A DNA stretch of 64,000 bases from Periglandula ipomoeae IasaF13. Its lineage: Eukaryota > Ascomycota > Sordariomycetes > Hypocreales > Clavicipitaceae. How positions within the stretch are numbered: position 1 is the first letter of the stretch; the number at the start of each line of letters is the position of its first letter. Below are positions 48,332 to 60,800 of this stretch, in pieces. The notes beneath the pieces are model-generated. The model had not been told where the DNA came from and searched no databases. It saw only the letters and a list, made by a program, of their open reading frames with translations. The translations under genes were made by a program, and so were the position numbers. The DNA lies in NCBI GenBank assembly GCA_000222875.2, contig AFRD01000149.1, positions 1 to 64,000 on the forward strand, read 5' to 3'.

Positions 48332-50210
48332 TCAGAAAGCAAGCCCCGTCGCACCAGACTTTGTATCCTCCTCATCCGCATCGGTCTCCACGTCCTCCAC
48401 CAGTCTACCCAACATCTGCGTGTAACTCGGTCGGAAAGGCCAGTCCATCCAGGCCTGCAAGATCTCAGCCCATTGTTCTTCATTCATAGCTCGAACAGTC
48501 AGAGCCCCGTTGCCTGTCATCGGCGTGCCCCCTCTGCTGGCATCTCTCACACTCGGGCACTCAGTAATCAGGTCGCCGAAACCTCCCCAAAGTCCCTCCA
48601 TTGCCTTGTGAATCGGAAGTAGTGTGTGTTGAAACCAGAAACGCAGCACAACCTCAGACATGTCGCCGGCACGAGAGCTACTTGGTCCGTGCTGTCTGAA
48701 AAGTGGGTGCATTGCCTTTGGTTGAATGTCAAGCAAAGCCGTGGGTGCATTGGGAAAGAACTCTTCAGCCCCAGCCGACAAGGGTTCGTAGGCTCGTCTG
48801 TCCCAGAGCAATGCTGGTGGCGATTGGCGGAAGAGATGATAACTATCCTTGATACCATTGAACTCGTTGCGGGTGTTCTTCTTGAGGTTGTCGATCCGGT
48901 CATTCCATGCTGCATTGGCCCGTTCAAACCCGCTGGGCGCGGCATCTGCCAACTGTGTGATAATATCTCGCTCTCGAAGAAGGTCAAGATATGTGATGCC
49001 ATCATCGTGGTCGTATTTCTCACGTTGTCGCAGAGCCTTCAGTCTTTTAGACGACTCCTTCGAGCCAGACTCTTCTTGTTGCAGTTCTTCGAGCTCTTGC
49101 TTGAACGGGCGAGTCAGCGTTGGTGGCCGAACACCCGCTAGCTTTTGCCCTAGCAGCTCGGGCTCGGCTTGTACTTTCGTATACGCCAGCGTTTCGCGGC
49201 CTTTTGGCATATCTAATCCAGCCGCTTTCATTCGTTGCACTGTTTGGCATGCTGATTCGATATTGATCCATTCGTCCCGCAACGCATTTCGGTCCTGCAC
49301 CTCTGTATCTAAGCCAGCAACCTCGTGGATCCATTCGGTCGATAACTCTGCCTCAAAGGCACTTTTCTTACGGCGATTGATCGACCGGGGGAGTAGCCGT
49401 CGCTTGTCTTCGTCGTTCACCCAGATCAACATCCGGACAAGTCCATATCGCTGAAAGAGTGTCGAGGTGCGAATGCTTGACATGAGTTGGTAGAGAACCA
49501 TGGAACTTATGCTTTCGAAGCCAAGAAAGGACTTCTTTGGGTACATGGACAGATTCGCTGTTACAAGCAGCGTATCATTCCGCTGCGGCGTGGTTTCAGG
49601 TAACGCTTCGTGTTGCTCTGTCAAGTGTGTGCCAATCATCTCCAGGAGATCCTTCCAAACAAGCCCTGATTTGGGAATAAGTTCGACATTCTTTTTCGCC
49701 AACAGGTCGCCCAGGAAGGGGTTGTATAGCTCGGCATCGAGATCCATCATGACATGTTTACGGGGCTGTAGATAATCATGAAGCTTGTGACTCCAAAGTC
49801 CTGCTCCAGGGTTCAGATCAACGAGGTCGCATCCCCTGTGTCGCTCAATCGACGGCCCAATATATTTGATAACATCGTCTTATTTTCGTTCAGTCAGCCT
49901 AATTGGATACAAGGCGGAATCGATAGTTCGAGCACGTACCACAGAGGCCGTCGCTGACGATATTGACCCTTCGTCGCTCGATCGCTCGAATCGCATTGGC
50001 CTTCTTGCGTCCTCCTGTTCTCTTCCATACACCTGTCTTGTCGAGTTTTTTGGCGACGTCGCTAGTCACGGCGAGCAAAGACGATGCCTTCGGCTTGGTA
50101 GCCGTCGTCTTGTGGCGAAGATGAAATAGATGTAGCCTGGCGGCTGAGCTACCAACGATCCTGTGCCCATGTTGTATTCGAGCCAGTAATGCGGTCGCTT
50201 TGGGCTGCAT
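48332..50210 (-). CDS. Mitochondrial transcription factor Mtf1/TFB-like (rRNA dimethylase fold)
   Basis: Exons 50210-49940 and 49878-48332 (minus) give 605 residues; the 61-nt intron (GTACGT..AAG) joins G|AC. The N-terminus is basic and hydroxylated (MQPKATALLARIQHGHRIVG), as for mitochondrial import. Residues about 90-140 hold the SAM-binding-like fold: IGPSIERHRGCDLVDLNPGA is motif I, and KHVMMDLDAELYNPFLGDLL carries the acidic motif II residues. VTANLSMYPKKSFLGF stands where KsgA enzymes have the catalytic NLPY motif. The C-terminal 350 residues are a fungal extension, partly coiled coil. Yeast Mtf1 helps mitochondrial RNA polymerase melt promoters and does not need methylation; a similar role is inferred. 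It could instead have residual methyltransferase function. Confidence 0.8.
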
Positions 50211-50770
50211 GGGCTGCTTGCGGTCGCCTCTTGTGTCGGCGTGGTTGCAAATGTTGACATCTACATGACGCTCGCCAGCAGATCCAACAGAGAGATCTTG
50301 GTGGATCCCTGCTCATACCCTGCAGTACTTGCGTTTGCACAAGCGAGTTTATCAGCAGAGCTGGACACGAGCGATGCCGAGAAAAAAAATATTTGTTCAT
50401 TTGCCATGTTTAATGTTTGAAAATCATTTCTACATGTCGCTCGACCCTGAAAATATATGTAATATGTGGTGCCCAGAAGCCTTTTTCGTGCTGGAGTGTT
50501 CAAAGTATCTGCATCCCATGCTCACATAATAGCCACATCAGAGCTACAATGGATAGAGCTGTCATGTCTTCTTGAAAACACTGCAGAAAGAGGAGCTTGC
50601 CATCATCACTGAGAAACACTCAGACACCATCTTCGATAAGAAACTGCACCAACTCCAGAGAATGTCAAAACACAAATCAAACTGTAAGCTTGCCAAATGC
50701 CCATGTGAACTCCGGAAGACGCCAGCATGCCTGTATATACACCCCGATCGCATCAAGACCGAGAACGACA
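50211..50770. other. Intergenic between Mtf1-like and VPS4 genes
   Basis: Contains the promoter of the Mtf1-like gene (CT/CA-mixed, 50211-50400) and the AT-rich 3' flank of VPS4. No gene seen. Confidence 0.5.
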
Positions 50771-52188
50771 CTAAGCGCCTTCGCTTCCGAACTCGTTGGT
50801 CCAGTCGATTTGCTTCTCAATGTCCTCCTTAGACACCGTGGGATGCGAATCCGCCAGAGCCATCTCAAAGTCTTTTAGTGTGACATCCGGTGCTAATAGT
50901 TCATCAGAGTTGACACCATCGTAGGTCATTTCGATCTTATCCGGGTCACCAGGGGAACATGGTGTCAGCATTCTCTTGCCATCTTTCATGACCTGAATTT
51001 TGTGTTAGCCTCTCTCGAGTCAACTACTGTCACTCGGTTCGATAACATACAGCCTTGAAATGAGTCGCCTGCAGAATCTTGCGAACAGGCCGCATGAGAG
51101 CGTGCTGAACAACGTTGGCAATATCGCTTCCGGAGAAGCCGTCGGATTTTGTGGCAAGGACATTATAATCGCTGGCTTGCAACGCGGTGTCGGTATCACC
51201 TATGGCCAACTTGAACATTCTTGCGCGACCGTTTAGATCAGGAAGACCAATATGAACACGTCTTTGGAATCGACGGCGGATGGCTGCATCAAGTTGCCAA
51301 GGGATATTAGTGGCTCCCAAGACAAGAATGCCTTTACTGTCGTTGCCCACACCATCCATCTGCACGAGGATTTCGGTCTTGATACGCCTGGAAGCTTCAG
51401 ACTCGCCTTCGCCGCGAGGTCCACAGAGAGCGTCGATTTCGTCGATGAAAATGACGGAAGGCTTGTTCTCTCTCGCCATCGAGAACAGAGCTTTGACAAG
51501 TCTGCGTAACGGCACATATTGATTAGCACACTGTTTGGAAGTTGATCAGCCGACGCTTGTGCTCATACCTTTCACTTTCACCCATCCACTTGCTCACTAA
51601 ATCAGAACTGCTGATACTGAAAAAAGTACTGTTGGCTTCCGTAGCCACGGCTTTGGCGAGATAACTTTTCCCGGTACCAGGAGGTCCATAGAGCAAGATA
51701 CCCTTCCATGCCTGTCGTTTCCCTTGAAATAAGCTTGGGAACTTGATTGGCAGCACCACGGCTTCTTTCAGGGTTTCCTTGGCGCCCTCCAAGCCAGCAA
51801 TATCCTCCCATCGAACGTTTGGTCTCTCCTGCAAGATGGCACCCGACAAGGCATTTCGTAGCTTCTTGCTGTCATCGTCTTCGGGGGCTCCTTTGCCTTT
51901 GCCGGTGCTGGCGCCATTTGCTCCCATGAGGGACTTGCCACCATTGGCGTTCGTGTCCGCCTCTGACTGTAAAAATTGTTTCAGCTTCTCGGCGCGATCG
52001 AGATACGTTGCCATCTTCTCCTGCATGGTCGCTTTGAGAGCCTTGTTCTTCTCCCATTTTAGGGCTTTGACCCAGAGCTCCATACTCGACATGTACAGAT
52101 CGAAAGCCTTCTGATATTCCTTGGCATGGTCGGCGGCGATAGCCTTCTGGACCTCGGCGATGGCCCGATCACGAAAGTTTGTCGACAT
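50771..52188 (-). CDS. VPS4: ESCRT-III-disassembling AAA ATPase Vps4
   Basis: Exons 52188-51569, 51501-51051 and 50992-50771 (minus) give 430 residues, the normal length. MIT domain at about 5-75 (binds ESCRT-III tails), linker, then the AAA domain with Walker A GPPGTGKS at 168-175, Walker B VIFIDEID and sensor region IRRRFQRRVHIGLPD. The Vps4 C-terminal beta domain and final helix (DFEMALADSHPTVSKEDIEK) follow. Acts on endosomes in multivesicular body formation by pulling ESCRT-III filaments apart. The introns (GTATGA..CAG, GTATGT..CAG) are in phase; the second splice is needed to reach the C-terminal helix. It is divergent from prefoldin 6 across 598 bases. Confidence 0.96.
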
Positions 52189-52786
52189 GTTGACACTCTC
52201 GATATGCTACTGTGGGAGACGCTCGTGTGTAATGTGATTGTATTTCGTGGCTGGTAAAGCGCAAATAATGGCTTTTGGAATGGCACGATGGTAGTTGCTG
52301 ATAGGGGCACCGATAAGCCAAAGACGAAAGGCGAACGAGAGCGAAGCAGCAACAGCGACGCGGCGCGAAGATGTAGACAATGTGTGAAGGGAGCCCGTTG
52401 ACGCTTGTCTGTCTGCTTGCGTTCTGCATGCTATGTGTAACAACCAAGTATTGCCTGGCACGTTGAAGCGACGAAGAGGGGCGGCGGCGCAGGGCCCAAT
52501 TGCTGCCGCCTGGCCTCGCCCCGGTGTCGCCTCCCATCGCACACACTGCTATCGATATTGGTGCTGCGACGGTGGGGCAAAAAAGGACCTCAGCCTGTGA
52601 CATGGCGGGACAAATTGACCACCAGTTCAAGTTGGCATATATTTGCTATTACACCTAGTCTGCACCAGCTGAGAGAGCTCTAGCCGAAATTAACACAGCT
52701 ACGCACGAAAAAGGACACTGTCATCATTGTCTCCGGCAGATCAGTTTGTCTCCTAATAGCTGTTTACACATTGCAAGGGTGCAAGT
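52189..52786. promoter_or_regulatory. 598-bp divergent promoter of VPS4 and prefoldin 6
   Basis: Both start codons point away from this spacer, so both promoters must lie within it. GC-rich centre; no specific site identified. Confidence 0.5.
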
Positions 52787-53341
52787 ATGGCCGAACTTCA
52801 AGCCAAACTCCAAGTCCTGTCTGAGGACTACCAGAAACTACAGCAAGGTAAGACACCCGACACTCTGAGATCTTCTATCGGCAAGCGAGAACACAATCGT
52901 CTGACGAGCCAAAAAAGAGCTTCAAGACACAGTAAACTCGCGACAAAAGCTGCAGAGTCAACAACAAGAGAACGCCGGCGTCTTCAAGGTCAGTACCTTC
53001 TGGAAGCCCTCGATTGATATGGTCACTGACCAGCCAAGTAGGAGTTCGAAAACTTAGGCGAGGATGAAACGATCTACAAGCTGATGGGACCAGTGCTATT
53101 GAAGCAGGACAAGGTGGAAGCAGAAAGCACTGTTAAAGGACGTCTGGATTTCATCCAAGGAGAAGTGTACGACAAGTCAAATTTTTGCACATAAGCTCAC
53201 TGGCTAACTGTTGAGGACAGCTCAAGATTAGAAGGGCAGATCAAAGAGACTCAGGATAAACTGGAAAAGAAGAAGACTGAAATCCTCCAGCTACAAGCTT
53301 CAGCTCAAGCTGCACCAGGCGGAAAGCAACCGGCACAGTAG
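52787..53341 (+). CDS. YKE2: Prefoldin subunit 6 (beta type)
   Basis: Four exons, 52787-52847, 52918-52988, 53042-53164 and 53216-53341, give 126 residues, typical of prefoldin beta subunits. Two coiled-coil helices (MAELQAKLQVLSEDYQKLQQ at the start, RLEGQIKETQDKLEKKKTEI near the end) flank the beta-hairpin segment ETIYKLMGPVLLKQD, the signature of subunit 6. Prefoldin hands nascent actin and tubulin to the CCT chaperonin in the cytosol. Introns are 53-70 nt; the first ends AAAAAAG and the third TTGAG, so acceptors are weak, but only this combination keeps the heptads. Because the exons are short, simple ORF calling misses most of this gene. Confidence 0.9.
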
Positions 53342-54053
53342 ACTTGCCGCTCTGCGTCTAGGAATTTCAGAATAAGAAACATTTCATGACATGTTGACCG
53401 TTGTCTGACTTCAGACTGTAACTTCATATTTAACACTTATGATTCGTGATTCAAGAAGAATAAATTAATAGCTGCCTGACCATTACGCGACTTCGACATG
53501 CGATATGGAATGGTGGGGTTGTTTGTACGTGACTCGATAAAGTGACATGGCGGAAAATGCGCCTGTGTTGATGCCTATTGAGGTCTTAACGTGGTAGATA
53601 GAGTTGCCTGGCCACGTCCCGGAGATTTGGATTTTAGTTCGCGACGTAATGTATTACGAAAGCTGATCGAGGTGCAAGGCGAGGATTGCACAACCTTGTG
53701 CATTATGTTGCCTTGTGACGGCATCCGGTGGCCTAGTTGTGGTGGTGGTGCTGTCACAGCTCCGAGGCGGCGACCCTGAAACTTGCCCCACCATCAAGCA
53801 ACGGCTTCCCAGCCCACCAGACGTCACTGTCACCCTTCAAAACTTCCAGACACACTTCGCCGAAGCAACTCTTCTGTTGACACTTGCAGCCGATGGCGAC
53901 TTCATAATCTTTGGTGCTAGTCGAACGAGCCAAGGAGCATGATTCAGTGCCAGCATGAACCTGATAGGCCCCGACGAATGAAGGATCGCGGCTTGCTCGT
54001 CATTGGATAGATTTGTGACAGGAGAAGGTGCTGGCCCTGCTAGCTCTTCCAGA
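53342..54053. other. Intergenic between prefoldin 6 and AMSH-like genes
   Basis: AT-rich 3' part, then a presumed promoter. Overlapping short frames near 53600-53950 look noncoding. Confidence 0.5.
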
Positions 54054-55774
54054 ATGGACGCCAAATCTATCATGCGGCCTTCGCGTCCGCAAAGTGTGAA
54101 GGAGCTCGTAGCGCAAGCCGAAAACTTCAATTTCAACGTCAATATCCCCTTCAAGCATTGGACCAGGGCCGCAGAAACGCTGTACCAAGAGGTGAGCGAG
54201 CTACGAGCTGCAAACCACTTCGTTCGATGTCATTTACTGATAAATTCTCATAGGCTGCTTTTGCGCTATCCGATGGCGACTACGGACGAGCTTACATGAT
54301 GCTGTACAGGCATTCGGTGCTTGTACTGGACAAACTTCGTCAACATCCTCAGTATAAGGCAACCGAAAACCGCTCAGCTGTCCAAGAACTGTCGAAGCGT
54401 ATGAAGACTGTCCTAGCCGATTTGGAAAAGATCAAGCCGATCATTCGCGAACAATACGAAGAATGGGAGCGTATGGCGCCCGCAGACCTTAGAATATCGA
54501 AACCGGCCCAAGCAAGACCACCTTCTAGCTATGGCGACTTTGCGGCGCAAGACCCGACTCTAAGTGGTAATGCAACTGTTCTAGATGCGTCCGAGAACCA
54601 GGAATTAGCTGTGGAACTGGCGCAAAAAGAGCTTGCACGACGAGATACGGCAAGACAGGCACACAGACATGCCAAAGTCTACGGCGCTACGATACTATCG
54701 CCGCGATTCAATAGCGGGCAAAGACTTGATATTGACCTACAGAGCCAGATGGAGGCTGCCAGAAAAGCCACTGATTCTTCGCAACGAGATCCGTACGAGG
54801 ACGACTCGTTCCGGGCACCAGTTCCGTCAGGTGGAGATATCGTGTCAAGACCGTACATGTATCCTTCAATATCGAAATCACAGCCTGTGCAACTGGATCA
54901 CTCCGCTCCAGAACGATCAGTTCAACCCGCCTTACACCCTCCACACCGACCACCCAAGGAATACGATCACGAATATCTGCCTCCTCCAAATACCTTGACC
55001 CCTGCCGTGCCGAAAAAGCTACCCACGCTGGAATCAAGGCCAACTTCTTACTCGTCCTACTTTGAGAAACCAGATCAGCCCCCGGTGCCTCCCAAAGGAC
55101 CACTGGAGTCACCAGCTCTACCCAAAAAAGAACGACTGGCCTTTAAACCAGGGGCATATCTTGAGAATGGCGATCCGATTCGCTCAATTTTTCTTCCACA
55201 AAAGCTTCGAGCTACTTTCCTCGAAATTGCTTCCGAGAACACAAGAAAGGGGCTGGAGATGTGTGGCATACTATGCGGCACACCGGTAAACAACGCTCTT
55301 TTTGTACGATGCTTACTCATTCCAGACCAGAAATGTACCTCTGATACTTGCGAGACGGAAAATGAGAGTGCAATCTTCGATTTCTGTGCCGGAGAAGACC
55401 TGATGGTCCTAGGATGGATCCACACCCACCCGACTCAAACATGTTTTATGAGCTCTCGAGACTTGCATACTCATGCCGGTTATCAGGTTATGATGCCAGA
55501 AAGTATTGCTATCGTCTGCGCACCCAAATTCACCCCTTCGTAAGTATTCGATTTCGTGGCATATTGTTTTCAGCTAACAATTTGTTTTTTTAGATACAGC
55601 ATCTTTCGGCTAACACATCCACCCGGCCTTGACCATATTCTTGACTGTAGAAAATCAGATACATTTCATCAACACGACATCGGCAACTTATACCGAGAGA
55701 CCGAGCATCCTAATGGGCATGTATATGAAAATGATAAAATGCCCTTCGATGTGAAAGACCTACGTACTAAGTGA
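54054..55774 (+). CDS. AMSH/Sst2-type JAMM deubiquitinase (STAMBP family)
   Basis: Exons 54054-54191, 54254-55539 and 55594-55774 give 534 residues. The N-terminal helical MIT-like/USP8-dimer domain (about 10-120, FNVNIPFKHWTRAAETLYQE) binds ESCRT-III. A long Pro/Ser/Gln-rich linker follows. The C-terminal MPN+ domain has zinc ligands H436, H438 and D449 in the JAMM motif (HTHPTQTCFMSSRDLHTH) and the upstream Glu in GLEMCGILCG. The CTSDTCETENE stretch before it is the insert that gives AMSH enzymes selectivity for Lys63 chains. It is expected to remove ubiquitin from cargo at endosomes. Introns are GTGAGC..TAG and GTAAGT..TAG, in phase. It lies 1.9 kb from VPS4, which acts on the same ESCRT-III surface. 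Confidence 0.93.
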
Positions 55775-57880
55775 CGTTTCTCCGATTCTCTGCGACAACA
55801 CTCCCGGGGCTCTGGAACCTGGATATCAGACAACCTATTCATCTTTCCACAACTGGATCACGAGGGACTTGTCTCGGGAGGCGATCAATTTCGCGGGTAG
55901 CCATGAACTTCACGTGAGCCTCAGTGCTTCAAACATCGTTGGACAATCGGCTCGACATTCTCGACACCGTACGAGCGATCGTGGTTTTGCTGACGGAGTA
56001 CACTGTCTCACCAAGAAAACCGGACTTGAGAAATAACTGCCATCGCTGCTTGATGGCTCCCAATGGAGGACTAGATGGCCATATATCTTAATAGAATTTA
56101 ACAGCAATCTTTGTGGAGGCGTCGCCACGAACTGCTCTCCAGTACTCAATCACCAACGAATACTATGTGGAGGGAGAGCCTAGCATTGAATCACATGATA
56201 ACCATTTTCTGTCTATCATCGCAAAAAGGCAATATTTTACGTGGCGAAACATACTACTATTGTAAGCCTTTCTGTCTATCCCTGTGTACACATGCAATCT
56301 CTGAACCAAGTAACGGGGTTGCATCATTTCCGCTTGGCCCACAAAGCGACAGCAGATATCAGCCAATCCCAAAAAAAGTAATTACTCGAATGTTCAGACA
56401 GCAGTTGGAGAAGAGGAAAATGATCGACCCAAGGTGGCATCTTGTGGCTGGCTCAATCGCTGCTGGACGACAGGGTCCAAATAGGACGAATCCACGCCCC
56501 CGCACGGCCGCAACAACAATGGATTGGTTGATTGCATGCCTCTAACTTCGCTTGCGGTGAGCTGAAAAAGCGCCTGCAGCGATCTAGTCTGCACATCAAC
56601 ATTTTCGACGGGTCCGAGTTCGAGTCGTGATTGTCCGTCACCCGCTTTTTCTGGCACTTATAGTGATGATGCTGCATATGATGTGTCACCTCGGAGAAAG
56701 GGACTAGATATGCGGTCTTTGTCGAACCGGGTGGAGCTGGGAGCACGAAGTACACATCAGTAGATGGCTGTTCCCTTTTGGATTTGGCTGTCCAAACTTG
56801 GCCAAGTGTCGACTCAGTTCGCCGAAAGCTTTCCCGGTTAAATTGTCTGGATCTACGAGGCTTTGCTCTTTGACGATCCCAGCCTGCTCAATTGAGAACG
56901 TTCTCACTCGAGTGGTAATAACGCCTTTTCGCGGCGCCCATATCACAAAGAGAAGTACATATACTCTCTTGTCTGGTACAATGGCGACACCAATCAGCGC
57001 GGGAGACATTGCCATCCAAGAAGCTAGCTTTTCCCTACAAGCCAAAGCGTCGTGTAACCCGACACCGGGTCTCAGTATTTTGTACCCCCAATGGCCCGCC
57101 GTCCGCTGGTTGGCCACAGCGAGCACGAAGAATTGAGGGTCGGGCCGCATGGACAGGGATTAGTGGTGTGGACAATCCAGTTGACTGCCGTGTCTGTGCC
57201 GCACACGATGAGCACCAATTACCACTGCTACGAGGTAAAGCCCGACGCTATCGATATCTGTGAGTTGCTGCTTTGGCGCCTCAATGACAGAGAGAGATGG
57301 GCCTATATTTATGAATTGGCCTCTTCCAATTTGCCAGACACCCTTCTTGGCGTTTCCCTAGCTTTTTCGGGCTCGATAGTTGCGCAGCATGGGTTCCCCA
57401 TGGCGTCGTACAATATGTACTATGCTGATACCTGGGCCTAGCTGTCTGCACGCTCTGCGTTTCTTGAATGGCAAATGGTTGCTTTTGATTCACGAAGTGG
57501 AGAATTGCGGCCGTCCCAGGTTAGACTCATGAGAGATAGGCAACGCTACGTCGTGCTCGGTTTCCAGCCGTTGCTGTTTCTAGCAAGCTAGCCTGCCGTC
57601 GACATGCTCGATGAAGGCAAGGGTCCCGTACATCAGTGGCTGCAGAGCTTTCATCGTGAGCTGGATAGGCGATGTACTTCGTCATGAATGGGGGGAAACC
57701 CCAGCGCGTGGATGCACCTTTTTTTTTCGGTTGTCTCAGTTGGGGGTGGATGAGCTTGCCGCCAGCTTGTGACTGGATAGTATGTGAACTTATATAAGGG
57801 CAAAGATAGGGCGTGTCGGAAAAGATGCATTTTCCTCTTGCTACTGCTCTCCTAGAAATTCGACGAGCACATACGAAGCC
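55775..57880. other. Gene-free region upstream of the Ppo oxygenase
   Basis: Frames on both strands at 56704-57441 (up to 148 codons) overlap each other and show no domain, so none is called. The last 100 bases contain a TATA-like box and the presumed transcription start of the oxygenase gene. Confidence 0.45.
57791..57797 (+). promoter_or_regulatory. TATA box of the Ppo oxygenase gene
   Basis: TATATAAG in a good context, about 90 bases before the position where the N-terminal coding frame begins. If used, transcription would start near 57820-57830, which makes the ATG at 57825 an unlikely start codon. Confidence 0.5.
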
Positions 57881-60800
57881 ATCACGTCGCCAGGCGCACA
57901 TCCCAACGGCCACAAGTCGAACGGCACCCATGGCCAAGATAAGGATGCTACAAGTCAAGTAGCATGGCAGCAGCCAAACCACAAGTCGGAGAAGACGAAA
58001 AAGCCTTCTGTAATTGGTTCTCTCGTGCAATTGCGCACGGCATCCAAGCGGCCGCTTCCAACAGAGAGAGGCGATGGCACGTATAGAACTACCCTGAAAC
58101 GACCAGGCCTCATCCAGGACCTCAAGTCGTTTGGCCTTGGAGGTGAGTTATCCCACACTTATACTGTGGATCTCGTAACTGGTACGAGTATACTAACAGT
58201 CGCGCAGACCTGAAAACCCTAAAGGATATCATCTCTTCCAAGCTGAAGGGCGAGACGATGCAAGACGATAAGACAATGATTATGGAGCGCACTATTCAAT
58301 TGGTTGCGACAATGCCTAATAATTCGAAGAGGCAAGAAGTTCTCACAAATACCTTCATAGATGAATTGTGGAATTCGCTGGATCACCCACCTTTGCTTTA
58401 TATGGGTGACGAGTTCAAGTACCGTCAGCCTGATGGTTCCAACAACGTAAGACCACTTCCACATCCGAGCGCGCTCACAACGAATTATTTGGATGTTGAC
58501 TTGATTTAGAACCCTTTGATGCCAAAACTTGGTGCGGCAGGAACGCCGTACTCACGTACCGTTAAGCCTGGACCAGCCAATATGGGCGCGCTACCAGACC
58601 CCGAAGCTATTTATGAAGCCGTCATGGCTAGAGATGTGTTCAAGAAGAACCCAAATAATGTCTCGAGTATCCTCTGGTACTGGGCTACAATTGTCATTCA
58701 TGGTGAGGACTCATTATTCCTTATTTGCATTACCTCTTACTTATCTCTTAACCAACAGACTTGTTCTGGACGAACTCCAAGGATCCAAACCAAAACGACT
58801 CGTCTTCATATCTCGATCTGTTGCCCCTTTACGGAAATAGCAAAGAATCACGCGATTCGATTCGAACATTCAAAGACGGCAAGCTCAAACCTGATGCGTT
58901 TGCTGACAAGCGTTTTATCGGAAACCCTCCTGGTGTCTGTGTTCTCCTCGTGATGTTCAACCGCTTCCACAACCATGTCGCGACCAACCTGGCTGCCATC
59001 AATGAGGGTAATCGTTTCGCAAGGCCGCCCCCGAATCTTGAGGGTGAGGCGCTTGAAGTAGCCTGGAAGAAACTTGATGACGACTTGTTTGAGACCGCTC
59101 GTCTCGTCACTTCAGGCTTGTACATCAACATTACCCTTGTGGACTACGTGCGCAATATCATTAATCTGAATCGAGTTGATACCGAGTGGACTTTGGACCC
59201 CCGTCAAGAAATGGGCGTATCGAAAGACACTAGTAAGGGATCTGAGAGTGGTGTAGGCAACGATGTTTCCGCCGAGTTCAACCTTTGCTATCGATGGCAC
59301 TCTTGCATCTCGGAGATGGATGACAAATGGATCCAGGACTTCTACACGCAGCTTCTCGGAAACAACTACGGCGACATGAATCTCGGCGTCCTGATTGGAG
59401 CGGTGAAGAAGTTCGAGGCGTCTATCGCCAAAGACCCTGCTCAGCGCACCTTTGGCGGATTCGCCCGTGGGCCGGATGGCAGTTTCAATGACGATGATCT
59501 CGTGAACTGCATCTCGACAGCGATCGAGCAGCCTGGTGGTGCTTTCGGAGCTCAAAATGTTCCTCGTATCATGAAGCCAGTCGAGTTGCTCGGTATCATT
59601 CGCGGGCGCGAATGGAACCTCGCAGGGCTCAATGAATTCCGCAAACACTTTGGGTTGAAGGCATATGAAACATTCGAAGAGATTAACTCTGATCCTGGTG
59701 TCGCAGAGTCGCTCCGCAACCTTTACCAACACCCTGACCACGTTGAACTGTATCCTGGTATCGTTGCTGAGGAAGGCAAGACACCCATGGTTCCAGGTGT
59801 TGGTATTGCTCCCACTTACACGATTTCCCGAGTCGTGCTCTCGGATGCTGTGTCTTTGGTGCGTGGCGACAGACACTACACGACTGACTACCATCCTGGG
59901 TACCTGACGCAGTGGGGATTCAACGAGGCCAACTATGATCTCAAAATCAATCACGGCTGTATCTTCTACAAGCTCTTCATTCGTGCGTTCCCGAACCACT
60001 TCAGATACAACTCAGTCTATGCGCACTATCCCATGGTCATACCGTCCGAGAACCATAAAATCTTGACCAATCTCAAGCGCGTCGACAAATTCGACTTTTC
60101 GCGCCCCGTGTACGCTTCTCCTAAGGTAGACATTTCATCATACGGCGCAGCCAAGTACAAGTTTGCATGGGAAGAAGGATTCCAGAACCTCATTGGATCC
60201 ACGGGCAGCAAGTTATTCTCCTCGGGAGACAACTCTGCACACGCAGAGCATCGCACGAACCTCCAAGCCTTGTTGCAGAAGGACGGGTGGAAGGCATCCA
60301 TCAAGAACTTTTACGCGGCTATTGCTGAGAGGCTGCTGAATGAGAAGTCGTTCAAGGTTGGCAGCAAGAGTCAAGTTGATGTTGTCCGCGATATTGGTAA
60401 CTTGGCTCACACTCACTTCGTTGCACGACTGTTCAACTTGCCCCTAAAGTCTTCTGAGAATCCCAAGGGGGTTATTTCCGAACACGAGCTGTACCAAACG
60501 CTGTCCACGATCTTCGTCTGCATTTTCTTGGATCTTGATCCAGTCAGGTCATTCCCTCTCCGTCAACAGGCGAAGGAGTTGACTGAGAGACTTGCCAACA
60601 TTGTGGAGACGAACGTTAAGCTGGCCAAGACTCTGGGCATGCGTGGTCTTTACACTGGTCCTGCGGCGAAGCGTGATCCACTCTCTCAGTATGGTGTTGA
60701 CCTTGTCAAGTCGTTGTCCAAGGCTGGACTTAACGCCCACGACATTACTTGGGGTCAGATTCTCCCCACTGCCGCTGGTTTGGTGCCCAATCAGGGACAA

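Noticed and set aside
48849..49454. Plus-strand frame of 201 codons
   Set aside because: Antisense to the Mtf1-like gene and composed of Ser/Cys/Arg-rich shadow sequence.
56618..56640. tRNA-like B-box (GAGTTCGAGTC)
   Set aside because: No matching A-box, anticodon arm or acceptor stem could be folded around it.
56704..57441. Overlapping frames of 148 (-) and 116 (+) codons
   Set aside because: They overlap on opposite strands, neither shows a domain, and likely splice donors interrupt the plus frame.
57964..58092. ATG at 57964 as start of the Ppo protein
   Set aside because: It is in a different frame and reaches a stop at the TAG near 58084, before the first splice site; the Ppo-like sequence is in another frame.
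59112..59999. Minus-strand frame of 295 codons
   Set aside because: Antisense to the dioxygenase domain of the Ppo gene, whose plus-strand protein is clearly recognisable; the minus frame has no domain.
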